Under the pieces are notes generated by a model. It saw nothing but the letters and a program-made list of their open reading frames with translations, did not search any database and had not been told where the DNA came from. A stretch of DNA of 64,000 bases, from contig CP053031.1 of the NCBI GenBank assembly GCA_021496505.1, positions 1,178,001 through 1,242,000 on the forward strand, written 5' to 3'. Of the stretch, positions 48,379 to 56,348 are shown piece after piece (within the stretch, counting starts at the first letter, position 1; each line of letters opens with the position of its first letter). The stretch comes from Thermoleophilia bacterium SCSIO 60948. GTDB taxonomy: Bacteria; Actinomycetota; Thermoleophilia; Solirubrobacterales; 70-9. A program made the position numbers and the translations under genes.

Positions 48379-49539
48379 GTGATGCGTGATCTCGAGCGAG
48401 ATGAGGCCGAGCTCGCGGCGGAGCTGCGTGAGACGTTCGTCGCGAGGCGGCGAGCCGAGGCGGCGGCGGGCCGGCGTGCGGAAGGATCGCTCGAGGGTGC
48501 GATAGGCGAGGTCGTCGACGCGGGGGCCGCGGCGCTGTCGGACGGCCGGAGGGCGCGGCTCTGCGAGCTCGTCCTTCGCGACACGGTCGGTCTCGGTCCG
48601 CTCGAGGTACTGCTCGCCGATCCGCTCGTCGAGGAGGTGATGGTCAACGGGCACGAGACCGTCTACGTCGAGCGCGCGGGGAGGATCGAGCCGACCGAGG
48701 TCCGCTTCGCGACCGACCAGGCGCTCCGCGACGTGATCGAGCGGATCCTGGCGCCGGTCGGCCGCCGCGTCGACGAGCTCAGCCCGATGGCCGACGCGCG
48801 GCTCGCCGACGGCTCGCGGGTGAACGTCGTGCTGCCGCCGCTCGCGGTCGACGGCCCGTCGCTGTCGGTGCGGCGATTCACCGCGGCGAAGCCGGACCCC
48901 GGCACACTGGTCGAGCTTGGCACCTTGACGCCCGAGCTCTCGCGCCTGCTCGAGGATGCGGTGCGCGAGCGCCGCTCGATCCTCGTCTGCGGTGGCACCG
49001 GATCGGGCAAGACGACGCTGCTGAACGCGCTCTCGAGCTGGATCGATCCCGCCGAGCGGATCGTGACCATCGAGGATGCAGCGGAGTTGCGGCTGCGCCA
49101 GCCGCACGTCGTGCGGCTCGAGAGTCGCCCGGCCTCGGTCGAGGGCAGGGGAGAGGTGCGGATCCGCGAGCTGCTCCGAAACGCGCTGCGGATGCGGCCC
49201 GACCGGATCGTGATCGGCGAGGTTCGAGGCCCCGAGGCGCTCGACCTGCTGACCGCACTCAACACGGGGCACGAGGGCTCGCTCTCGACCGTCCACGCGA
49301 ACTCACCCGCCGACGCACTCCGACGACTCGAGACGCTGGCGCTGATGGCCGGCGTCGGACTGCCCCACGCCGCGATCGCCGAACAGGTCAGGCGCGGGAT
49401 CGACGTCGTCGTCGAGATAGCCCGCGCGCCGGGTGGTGCGCGGGTGGTCACCGAGCTGGGCCAGGTCTGCGACGCGGCGGGCCGGACGGGACTGCGCTCG
49501 GTGTGGAGTCGCGAATCGGCGGGGACCGGCCAGGCGTGA
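48379..49539 (+). CDS. tadA: Tad/Flp pilus assembly ATPase (TadA/CpaF)
   Basis: A 386-residue secretion ATPase: N-terminal helical region, then DPLVEEVMVNGHETVYVER (CpaF N-domain), Walker A CGGTGSGKTTLLNAL (about 207-214), Asp box IVTIEDAAELRL, Walker B MRPDRIVIGEVRGPEAL and His box GHEGSLSTVHANS. It powers pilus assembly or secretion with TadB/TadC, coupled by GTGA overlaps. Start GTG 48379 or ATG 48382. Confidence 0.92.
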   Translation: MMRDLERDEAELAAELRETFVARRRAEAAAGRRAEGSLEGAIGEVVDAGAAALSDGRRARLCELVLRDTVGLGPLEVLLADPLVEEVMVNGHETVYVERAGRIEPTEVRFATDQALRDVIERILAPVGRRVDELSPMADARLADGSRVNVVLPPLAVDGPSLSVRRFTAAKPDPGTLVELGTLTPELSRLLEDAVRERRSILVCGGTGSGKTTLLNALSSWIDPAERIVTIEDAAELRLRQPHVVRLESRPASVEGRGEVRIRELLRNALRMRPDRIVIGEVRGPEALDLLTALNTGHEGSLSTVHANSPADALRRLETLALMAGVGLPHAAIAEQVRRGIDVVVEIARAPGGARVVTELGQVCDAAGRTGLRSVWSRESAGTGQA

Positions 49540-50387
49540 GCGGCGGTCTGATCGTCCTCGCGGCCGCCGGGTCCGGATGGCTCGGGGCGCTCGCGGTGCG
49601 CGAGGCGGTCGTCGCGACCCCGGCGCTTCGTCGCGCCGCCGCAGGAGCACTCGAACCTCTGTGGCGCGCCGGGCGCGAGGGTTATCTGCCGACGGTCGCC
49701 GAGCAGCGACGACTGGCGGTGATCGGCGCCGCGGTCCTGCTGCTCGGCGGCCTGTGGTTCTTCGGGCCGCTCCCGGCGCCAGTCCTCGCGGTCGGCGGGC
49801 CGGGCCTCGCCGCCGCCGCGGTGGCGCGACGGCGCGAGCGATATCGGCGCGCGGTCGAGCGTTCGATGCCGCAGGTCGCGACCGAGCTCGCCGACGCGAT
49901 CGGCGCCGGTCGCTCGGTTCGCGCCGCGCTCGCGGCGCTCGGCGGTTCGGTCGAGGGACCCGCGGGGGCGGAGATGGCGCGGCTTCGAGCCGAGCTCGAA
50001 CTCGGTCTCTCGGTCGCCGACGCGCTCGCCTCGCTTCGCGGGCGGCTCGGTTCGGCGCGCGTCGACGCGCTGACGAGCGCTCTGGTCTCGCAGGGGCTCG
50101 GCGGCGGCGACATCGCCGGTCTCCTGCGCCGGTTCGCCGCCGCCGCGGCGGCGGGCGACCGCGCGATCGCCGACGCGCGCTCGGCGACCGCGCAGGCACG
50201 CTTCACCGGTCTGCTCGTCGTCGCGATGCCGACCGGTGCGGCGCTGTTCGCCGAGCTGATCTCACCCGGTTTCATCGCCGGCCTCCTCGCCGAGCCGCTC
50301 GCCGCCGGGATCCTCGTCGGTGCGGCGGTGCTCCAAGCGCTCGGTTTCGTCGCCATCCGGCGTCTCAGCAGAATCGAGGCGACGTGA
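49536..50387 (+). CDS. tadB: Tad pilus inner-membrane protein TadB
   Basis: A 283-residue type II secretion F-domain protein. Hydrophobic segments near residue 5-20 and 70-100, a cytosolic F-domain with RYRRAVERSMPQVATELADAI and RSVRAALAAL, then two C-terminal helices. It forms the membrane platform with TadC. GTG start overlaps the tadA stop; its stop overlaps the tadC start. Confidence 0.87.
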   Translation: MSGGLIVLAAAGSGWLGALAVREAVVATPALRRAAAGALEPLWRAGREGYLPTVAEQRRLAVIGAAVLLLGGLWFFGPLPAPVLAVGGPGLAAAAVARRRERYRRAVERSMPQVATELADAIGAGRSVRAALAALGGSVEGPAGAEMARLRAELELGLSVADALASLRGRLGSARVDALTSALVSQGLGGGDIAGLLRRFAAAAAAGDRAIADARSATAQARFTGLLVVAMPTGAALFAELISPGFIAGLLAEPLAAGILVGAAVLQALGFVAIRRLSRIEAT

Positions 50388-51223
50388 TCGCTCTGCTCGC
50401 GGCGCTCGCCGTCGGGCTCGCGGCGGCCGCGCTCTGGGAGCTCGCGGGTGCGCGGACGGCTCGTCGCGCGACCCCGACGAGCCGTCTGGTCTCGGCGCTC
50501 AGCGGCGGACGAGCCCGCTCACTCGCCGAGGCCGCGCTGCGACTCGACGTGCCGGCCCGACTCGAGCGGGCCGGGCTCGGTGAAAGGCTCACGCCGGCCG
50601 CCTTCGTCGGCGCGAAGTTCGGCTTCGCGGCGGTCGGGCTCGGTCTCGGCCTGTCGGTGGGCGCGGCCCTGCCCGACCGTCTCGCTCCGGTCGTCGTCGG
50701 GCTGGTCGCGATCGGTGGCTTCCTCGCCCCCGACGCGCTGCTCGAACGCCAAGTCCGGCGCCGGCGCTCCCGACTCGTCATCGCTTTGCCCGACGCCCTC
50801 GACCTGATCGCGACCGGAGCAGCGTCTGGTCGCGGCGCGCGGGCGCTCTTCGAGCAGATCGCGCTGGCCCCCGGTGGTGGACCGCTGGCCGTCGAGCTCG
50901 CGGTGACCGTCGCCGAGGTCGAGGCGGGCGTTCCGGTCGCCGCGGCCGTCGAGCGGCTGCGGAAGCGGGTGCCGGGCGCCGAGATCGGGGCACTCGCCGC
51001 GGCCCTCGAGCGCTCGCGCCGCTACGGCTCGCCACTCGCCGATCAGCTCGCGACGCAGGCCGCCGGGTTGCGGGTCGACGCCAAGCGGCGGCTCGACGAG
51101 CGGGCCGCGCGGGCGGCGCCGAAGATCCAGCTCGTCGTCGCGCTCGTGCTGGTGCCGTCGGTGCTGTTGATGATCCTCGCCGCGGTCGTCGCCCACTCGG
51201 ACGAGCTCCTCGGCCTGATCTGA
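50384..51223 (+). CDS. tadC: Tad pilus inner-membrane protein TadC
   Basis: A 279-residue F-domain membrane protein: RSRLVIALPDALDLIATGAA followed by GRGARALFEQIA, and a C-terminal hydrophobic pair ending VLVPSVLLMILAAVVA. TadB/TadC are the two-part inner-membrane platform of Tad/Flp pili. No flp pilin or prepilin peptidase gene is visible in the window. Confidence 0.86.
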   Translation: MIALLAALAVGLAAAALWELAGARTARRATPTSRLVSALSGGRARSLAEAALRLDVPARLERAGLGERLTPAAFVGAKFGFAAVGLGLGLSVGAALPDRLAPVVVGLVAIGGFLAPDALLERQVRRRRSRLVIALPDALDLIATGAASGRGARALFEQIALAPGGGPLAVELAVTVAEVEAGVPVAAAVERLRKRVPGAEIGALAAALERSRRYGSPLADQLATQAAGLRVDAKRRLDERAARAAPKIQLVVALVLVPSVLLMILAAVVAHSDELLGLI

Positions 51224-51226
51224 GCG

Positions 51227-51246
51227 CGGGCGTCGCGGGACGCCCG
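51227..51246. terminator. Bidirectional GC hairpin between tadC and the convergent gene
   Basis: CGGGCGTC (51227-51234), loop GCGG, then GACGCCCG (51239-51246) is a perfect 8-bp stem between the two converging stop codons (51223 and 51258). There is no T run; it can serve both strands. Confidence 0.5.
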
Positions 51247-51257
51247 GCGCCCGCGAC

Positions 51258-52130
51258 CTACTCGGTCGCCTCCTCGCGCAGGCGCGCGGCGACGGCGACG
51301 CTGGCCTCGGTCAGCTCGTCGAGCTCGACCGCGTTCCCCTTGTGGCCACGGACCGCGGTGCAGAGCGTCCCCGCGATGCACTCGAAGGCGAAGTCGTCGG
51401 GCGTGTGCTCGGAGAGCCAGACGACGAAGCTCGGCTCGAGCACCTGAAGCGCCCGGTTCATGTCGTCGTCCTCGTCGATGAAGATCTCGAAGCGCTTGTC
51501 GAGGGCTTCGGACTCGTGCTCGACGCGCTGGCGCGAGCGGAAGGCGTCCTCCGCGCCGTCGAGGAAGCGGAAGCCGGCCCGCCGCTGGGCCGACAGCTCC
51601 TTGAGGAACGGCGCCACCTCGGGCACCTCGGTCAGCGTGACCGTGAAGTCGTAGTCCGTCTCCTGGCGGCGGCCCTTCGAATCCCGGGTCACCTCCGTAT
51701 ACGTGTAGTGGGCGAGCTGGCCCTCGAACCCGTTCGGCCAGCGGCCGTGCAGCTCGAGGTCGGTGCGGCGCTTGTCGCCCTTGCGAAGCAACGGGGTGAC
51801 GGGCGGGACGTCGCCGTGCTCGTCGTCCCAGCGCAGCCCGCGCGCTTCGGAGTAGGTGCGGAAGAAGTCGTCCTCGGCGCGCGAGTCGGCGACGGCGAAG
51901 CAGATCACCACCGTCATGAGCGCCGCGACGAGCGCCGCGAGCACCCCGTAGAGCGGGCTCACCGCGAGCCCAACCGCCACGAATGCGACGAAAATCGCCG
52001 TCGAGCCGCCGAGGACCGCCGCGCGACTCCGGAGGAGCTGCTTGAAGTGGCGCCCGCGGGTGTCGTTCGCGTCGCCGGGAACCGGCGCGGTCCGCAGCGG
52101 ACCGGTCGCGTTCGGCGGCGCCTGGCTCAT
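51258..52130 (-). CDS. Two-helix membrane protein with large cytosolic domain (DUF3137-like)
   Basis: A 290-residue protein with two hydrophobic helices (STAIFVAFVAVGLAVSPLYG; LAALVAALMTVVICFAVA), then a soluble alpha/beta domain of about 190 residues ending WLSEHTPDDFAFECIAG and LTEASVAVAARLREE. The helical-hairpin plus DUF3137-like layout is all I can say. Start at 52130 (MSQAPP) is preferred over the upstream ATG at 52157. No enzyme motif seen. Confidence 0.72.
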   Translation of the reverse strand: MSQAPPNATGPLRTAPVPGDANDTRGRHFKQLLRSRAAVLGGSTAIFVAFVAVGLAVSPLYGVLAALVAALMTVVICFAVADSRAEDDFFRTYSEARGLRWDDEHGDVPPVTPLLRKGDKRRTDLELHGRWPNGFEGQLAHYTYTEVTRDSKGRRQETDYDFTVTLTEVPEVAPFLKELSAQRRAGFRFLDGAEDAFRSRQRVEHESEALDKRFEIFIDEDDDMNRALQVLEPSFVVWLSEHTPDDFAFECIAGTLCTAVRGHKGNAVELDELTEASVAVAARLREEATE

Positions 52131-52308
52131 CGGCGCGAGCGTAATGCAAGCGGGCATGCACGAGCAGGGTCGCGTCCGGGCGGAGGGGGGAGGACCGGCA
52201 AATCCGGCCCGTGGCGCGGAGAATGCGCGGTTTTGCGGGGGCTTTCGGTTAACTACTGACGCCGAGACAGATCGATCGGACGGAATCGATGTCGATTTGG
52301 GTCGAGTT

Positions 52309-52334
52309 GTGTTGTGTTGTGGGGCGAAGTGGGT
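52309..52334 (+). promoter_or_regulatory. MraZ box repeats upstream of the division cluster
   Basis: GTGTTG (52309-52314), GTGGGG (52319-52324) and GTGGGT (52329-52334) are spaced exactly 10 bp apart, the pattern of MraZ binding (GTGGNG repeats with 4-nt spacers). TAGGTT at 52335-52340 directly downstream could be the -10. The rest of the 342-bp gap 52131-52472 is non-coding and shows nothing else. Confidence 0.65.
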
Positions 52335-52472
52335 TAGGTTCCCAAATGCAAGTTGATCCCGGGCCGGAGTGGTGAGGCTCCTCCCACCTCGTCACTCCGG
52401 TCCAGTGGTCTCCTTTCGCCGCCGACGCGAACGGGCCTTGAGGGATCTCACCAGAGGAGAGGAACTCCGGGG

Positions 52473-52916
52473 TTGGCCTTTCGTGGCGAGAACGAGCACA
52501 ACCTGGACTCGAAGGACCGGCTCACGATTCCGTCCCGCCATCGAGACCAGCTCGCCGAGGGTGTCGTGCTGATGAAGGCCCTCGACCCCTGCGTCTCCGT
52601 GTTTCCCGCCGCCGCCTTCGACGCGTTCACGAAGCGCTCGCTCGGCGAAATCAATCCGCTCGGGCGGACCGGCCGGATGATGACCAGGCGCCTCAACGCA
52701 GGGTCCTTCGACGACTCACTCGACTCCGCCGGCCGCGTCCGGATCCCACAGGGCCTGATCGAGCACGCGGGTCTTTCCGGAGCGTGCACGGTGATCGGCG
52801 TGGACGACCACCTCGAGATCTGGGACCCGGAGCGCTGGGCCGCGGAGCAGGCGGAGATCGATGCGGCTGCCGACGGACTCGCCGAGGAGCTGGCGGCCGC
52901 CGACGCAGGCGGCTGA
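52473..52916 (+). CDS. mraZ: Transcriptional regulator MraZ
   Basis: A 147-residue protein with two SpoVT/AbrB-like halves, each with the DxxxR signature: NLDSKDRLTIPSRHR and SLDSAGRVRIPQGL. The TTG at 52473 is chosen since the family-typical LAFRGENEHNLD begins there, with GAGAGGAA upstream. MraZ represses the division and cell-wall operon from the boxes just upstream. Confidence 0.93.
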   Translation: MAFRGENEHNLDSKDRLTIPSRHRDQLAEGVVLMKALDPCVSVFPAAAFDAFTKRSLGEINPLGRTGRMMTRRLNAGSFDDSLDSAGRVRIPQGLIEHAGLSGACTVIGVDDHLEIWDPERWAAEQAEIDAAADGLAEELAAADAGG

Positions 52917-52938
52917 GGCCGGCGAGACCGCAACCCGT

Positions 52939-53895
52939 ATGACGACACTGACTTTCATGCCGACCGGCCACGAACCCGTCCTCGCCGATGAGCTCATCGA
53001 GCTCGTCGATCCGCAGCCCGGAGAGCGCGCCGTCGACTGCACCTTCGGATTCGGAGGCCACGCCGAGGCGCTCGCCGACCGGATCGGCCCCACTGGTGAG
53101 CTGATCGCGATCGATCGCGATCCGTCGGCCGAGCTGCGCTTCAACGAGATCGAGCCCGAATTGGCCGCCCCCGCCACGTTCGTCCGGGCCGAGTTCTCCG
53201 AGGCTCTCGCCGAACTCGCGTCCGCCGGCACGAGGCCCGACGTGATCGTCCTCGACCTCGGCGTCTCCTCGATGCAGCTCGACCAGGCTGAGCGCGGCTT
53301 CTCCTACTCCTTCGACGCCCCACTCGACATGCGGATGGACCCGACGGCGGGGACATCGGCCGCGGAGGCCGTGAACGAGTGGACCGAGACCCGGCTGGCC
53401 GAGGTCCTGCGGGACTTCGGCGAGGAGCGGCACGCGCGTTCGATCGCTCGCGAGATCGTCGCGCGCCGGCCGTTCGAGACGACGGGGGAGCTCGTCGAAG
53501 CGATCCGTGACGCGGTGCCGCCCGCCTACCGCTTCGGTCGCGGGCACCCGGCGAAGCGCAGCTTCCAGGCGCTGCGGATCGCGGTCAACGACGAGCTCGG
53601 ATCGCTCGCGCGAGCGCTCCCGACCGCCTGGGAGATGCTCGCGATCGGCGGGCGCCTCGCGGTGATCTCGTTCCACTCGCTCGAAGACCGTCCGGTCAAG
53701 CGGTTCCTGGCCGAGCGCTCACGCGGCTGCGTCTGCCCGCCCGAGCTTCCCGAGTGCCGCTGCGGTGGCGAACCCGAGGCCACTCTGCTCTCGCGCCGCG
53801 CCGTCGTCGCCGCCGATGCCGAGCTCGAGCGCAACCCCCGGGCGAGCTCCGCGCGCCTGCGTGTGGCTCGAAAGCTGACCGGACCGCGGATCTGA
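52939..53895 (+). CDS. rsmH: 16S rRNA (cytosine-1402-N4) methyltransferase
   Basis: A 318-residue SAM enzyme: HEPVLADELIEL, VDCTFGFGGHAEAL (SAM site), VLDLGVSSMQLDQAERGFSY, ALRIAVNDELGSL and VISFHSLEDRPVKRF are the family blocks in order. Cys in RGCVCPPELPECRC. ATG 52939 is used; ATG 52957 also precedes the conserved core. It lies 22 bp after mraZ and its stop shares a base with the ftsL-like start (TGATG). Confidence 0.95.
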   Translation: MTTLTFMPTGHEPVLADELIELVDPQPGERAVDCTFGFGGHAEALADRIGPTGELIAIDRDPSAELRFNEIEPELAAPATFVRAEFSEALAELASAGTRPDVIVLDLGVSSMQLDQAERGFSYSFDAPLDMRMDPTAGTSAAEAVNEWTETRLAEVLRDFGEERHARSIAREIVARRPFETTGELVEAIRDAVPPAYRFGRGHPAKRSFQALRIAVNDELGSLARALPTAWEMLAIGGRLAVISFHSLEDRPVKRFLAERSRGCVCPPELPECRCGGEPEATLLSRRAVVAADAELERNPRASSARLRVARKLTGPRI

Positions 53896-54596
53896 TGGGC
53901 GCGCCAGCCGTCAAGCCGGTTCGCGCGCCGCGGCGGAAGCCGCGGCCTACGCAGAAGACCTCGCCGCGAAGCCCGCGCGCGGGCGCCGTTCCCGCGCGTC
54001 GTCCCGTCGCGCCGGTGCGCCTCGTGCCGTCGGCCGCCGGCCGCGCCGCCGTGGCCGTCGGCGGGATCGCCGAGAGCGGCCTCATCGTCCGGCTGACACG
54101 CGGTCCGGCGTGGATCGGTCTGATCGCGATCCTGCTCGTCGGGATCGTCGCGCTCAATGTCGGCACGCTCTCGCTCAATTCGGCGGCATCGCGGACCGGA
54201 TCGCAGGCCGATGAGCTGCGGCTCTCGAACTCCTCGCTGCGCGGCGACCTCGCCGCCGCCTCGAGCTCGACGCTCGTCACCGAGGAGTCGGCGAAGCTCG
54301 GGTATTCACTGCCAGCTGCCGGCGACGTCCGCTATGTCCAGGCGGGCCCCGACGATGCCGCGAAGGCTGCCGAGCGCCTGAAGGGCGGCGAGCTCGCCGG
54401 TGGCGTCGCGGTCGTCCCCGACGGCGAGAGCACGCCCGAGGAGCTTGCGCCGCCCGAGACGATCGACCCGGTGACAGGCGTCGCGATCGACCCGGCCACC
54501 GGGGCGCCGATCGATCCGGCGACCGGAGCGCCGGTCGTGTCCGAGGTCGGTATCGACCCGGCGACCGGTCTGCCGCTCGAGGCGACGACTCCGTGA
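53895..54596 (+). CDS. FtsL-like bitopic division protein with acidic DPATG repeat tail
   Basis: A 233-residue protein in the ftsL position. Basic Pro/Arg-rich cytosolic N-terminus (about 75 residues), a single membrane helix (WIGLIAILLVGIVALNVGTL), a short coiled coil (SQADELRLSNSSLRGDL), then an extracytoplasmic tail with repeated DPATGAPIDPATGAPV and later DPATGLPL units. The tail is unusual compared with the short FtsL of model bacteria. Function is assigned by position and topology. Confidence 0.8.
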   Translation: MGAPAVKPVRAPRRKPRPTQKTSPRSPRAGAVPARRPVAPVRLVPSAAGRAAVAVGGIAESGLIVRLTRGPAWIGLIAILLVGIVALNVGTLSLNSAASRTGSQADELRLSNSSLRGDLAAASSSTLVTEESAKLGYSLPAAGDVRYVQAGPDDAAKAAERLKGGELAGGVAVVPDGESTPEELAPPETIDPVTGVAIDPATGAPIDPATGAPVVSEVGIDPATGLPLEATTP

Positions 54597-56260
54597 AGCT
54601 GATCGAACGCAGGGTCGGGCTCCTGTTTGCGAGCTTCTGCCTGCTGTTCGCGCTGATCCTCCTTCGTGCCGCTTGGATCCAGGGAGTCCAGGGGGACTCG
54701 CTGTCGGCGAGCGCGCAGTCCCAGCAGACCCAGGAGATCGTGGTGCCCGGGACCCGGGGTGCGATCCTCGACCGCGACGGCACCGAGCTCGCGGTCTCCC
54801 AGGACGCGGTCTCCGTCTACGCGACGCCCTACCAGGTCAAGGATCCCGCACGGGTGGCGACGAAGCTCTCGCCGATCCTCGACGTGCCGCGCGACGAGTT
54901 GCTCGAGGCGATGTCCGACCGCCAGTCCGGTTTCGCCTACCTCGCCCGCAAGGTCGACCTCGACGCGGCCGCCGAGCTCGATGAGCTCGGCCTGGCGGGG
55001 ATCGGCACGCTGCCCGACTCGAAGCGGATCTACCCGCAGGGCGATCTCGCCGCGCAGCTGATCGGCGGAGTCGGGATCGACAACGACGGCCTCGTCGGGC
55101 TCGAGGCGACCGAGGAGGACCTGCTCAAGGGCGACGACGGCGAGCGCGCGATCACGACGGACGCGCTCGGCGACGAGCTCGAGCGCGACACGATCGACCC
55201 CGAGTCGGTCGGCGAGGACCTCAAGCTGACCATCGACGCCCCGATCCAGGCGAAGACCGAGGAGGTCCTGGCGGGAATCCAGGAGAAGTACAGCCCGAAG
55301 GGCGCGACCGCGATCGTGATGAACCCGCAGACGGGCGAGATCCTCGCGATGGCCTCGACCCCGACCTTCGATCCCGCGGAGATCGATCGGGCGACCCCCG
55401 AGGAGCTCCGCAACATGGCGACGGGCTTCGTCTACGAGCCGGGCTCCACCTTCAAGGCGTTCACCGTCGCCGGCGCGCTCGAGGACGATGTGGTGACGCC
55501 GAACACCGAGTTCACGCTGCCGCCGTTCATCCAGGTCGCCGACCGCAAGATCGGCGAGAGCCACCCCCGCGGCACGATCGTCGCGACGACGGCCGACATC
55601 CTCGCCCAGTCGTCGAACGTAGGCGCGGTGATGATCGGTCTCGCCCTCAACAAGGCGGGTGGCGACGAACGCTTCGACTATTGGATCCACCGCTTCGGAT
55701 TCGGCAAGCCGACCGGGCTGGGGTTCACGGGCGAGGAGATGGGGCTGATGACCGATCCCGAGGACTACTCGGGATCCACGATGGGCAACCTTCCGATCGG
55801 CCAGGGTCTGTCGGTGACGCCGATCCAGATGGCACAGGCCTATGCGGCGATCGCGAACGGCGGCATCCTGCGCACCCCGCGTCTGCTCCTGTCGAGGGGC
55901 GGCGAGCACGTCGACCCGGCCGAGGGCACCCGCGTGATCTCGGAGGACAACGCGCTCGAGCTGCGCAAGATGCTCGAGGGCGTTCTCGGGGCCGGCGGTA
56001 CGGCCTCCGAGGTCAACGTCCCCGGCTACGAGCTGGCGGGCAAGACGGGTACCGCGGAGAAGGTCATCGACGGCGAGTACTCGACGACGAAGTACGTGGC
56101 CTCGTTCGTCGGCTTCGCGCCCGCCATCAACCCGAAGCTGCTCGGGGTCGTGGTCGTCGACGAGCCCGAGGGGGATTACTACGGCGGCAGCGTCGCGGCG
56201 CCCGGGTTCGAGGAGATCGCGCAGTTCGCATTGCCGACGATGGGCATCGCACCCGAGTGA
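54593..56260 (+). CDS. ftsI: Class B penicillin-binding protein, septal transpeptidase FtsI
   Basis: A 555-residue protein: N-terminal membrane anchor (VGLLFASFCLLFALILLRAA), pedestal domain with PGTRGAILDRDGTELAVS, and a transpeptidase domain with STFK (about 285), SSN (about 340) and KTGT (about 483). There is no PASTA domain at the C-terminus. GTG start overlaps the ftsL-like stop (GTGA). Cross-links septal peptidoglycan outside the membrane together with FtsW. Confidence 0.92.
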   Translation: MKLIERRVGLLFASFCLLFALILLRAAWIQGVQGDSLSASAQSQQTQEIVVPGTRGAILDRDGTELAVSQDAVSVYATPYQVKDPARVATKLSPILDVPRDELLEAMSDRQSGFAYLARKVDLDAAAELDELGLAGIGTLPDSKRIYPQGDLAAQLIGGVGIDNDGLVGLEATEEDLLKGDDGERAITTDALGDELERDTIDPESVGEDLKLTIDAPIQAKTEEVLAGIQEKYSPKGATAIVMNPQTGEILAMASTPTFDPAEIDRATPEELRNMATGFVYEPGSTFKAFTVAGALEDDVVTPNTEFTLPPFIQVADRKIGESHPRGTIVATTADILAQSSNVGAVMIGLALNKAGGDERFDYWIHRFGFGKPTGLGFTGEEMGLMTDPEDYSGSTMGNLPIGQGLSVTPIQMAQAYAAIANGGILRTPRLLLSRGGEHVDPAEGTRVISEDNALELRKMLEGVLGAGGTASEVNVPGYELAGKTGTAEKVIDGEYSTTKYVASFVGFAPAINPKLLGVVVVDEPEGDYYGGSVAAPGFEEIAQFALPTMGIAPE

Positions 56261-56348
56261 GCGGGTAGCTCGCGACGCCACGTGAGGGCGCGCAAGCGGA
56301 AGCCTCGGCTCCGGGCACGCCGGGTGCCCCGATAAGGTCGCGGGCGCT

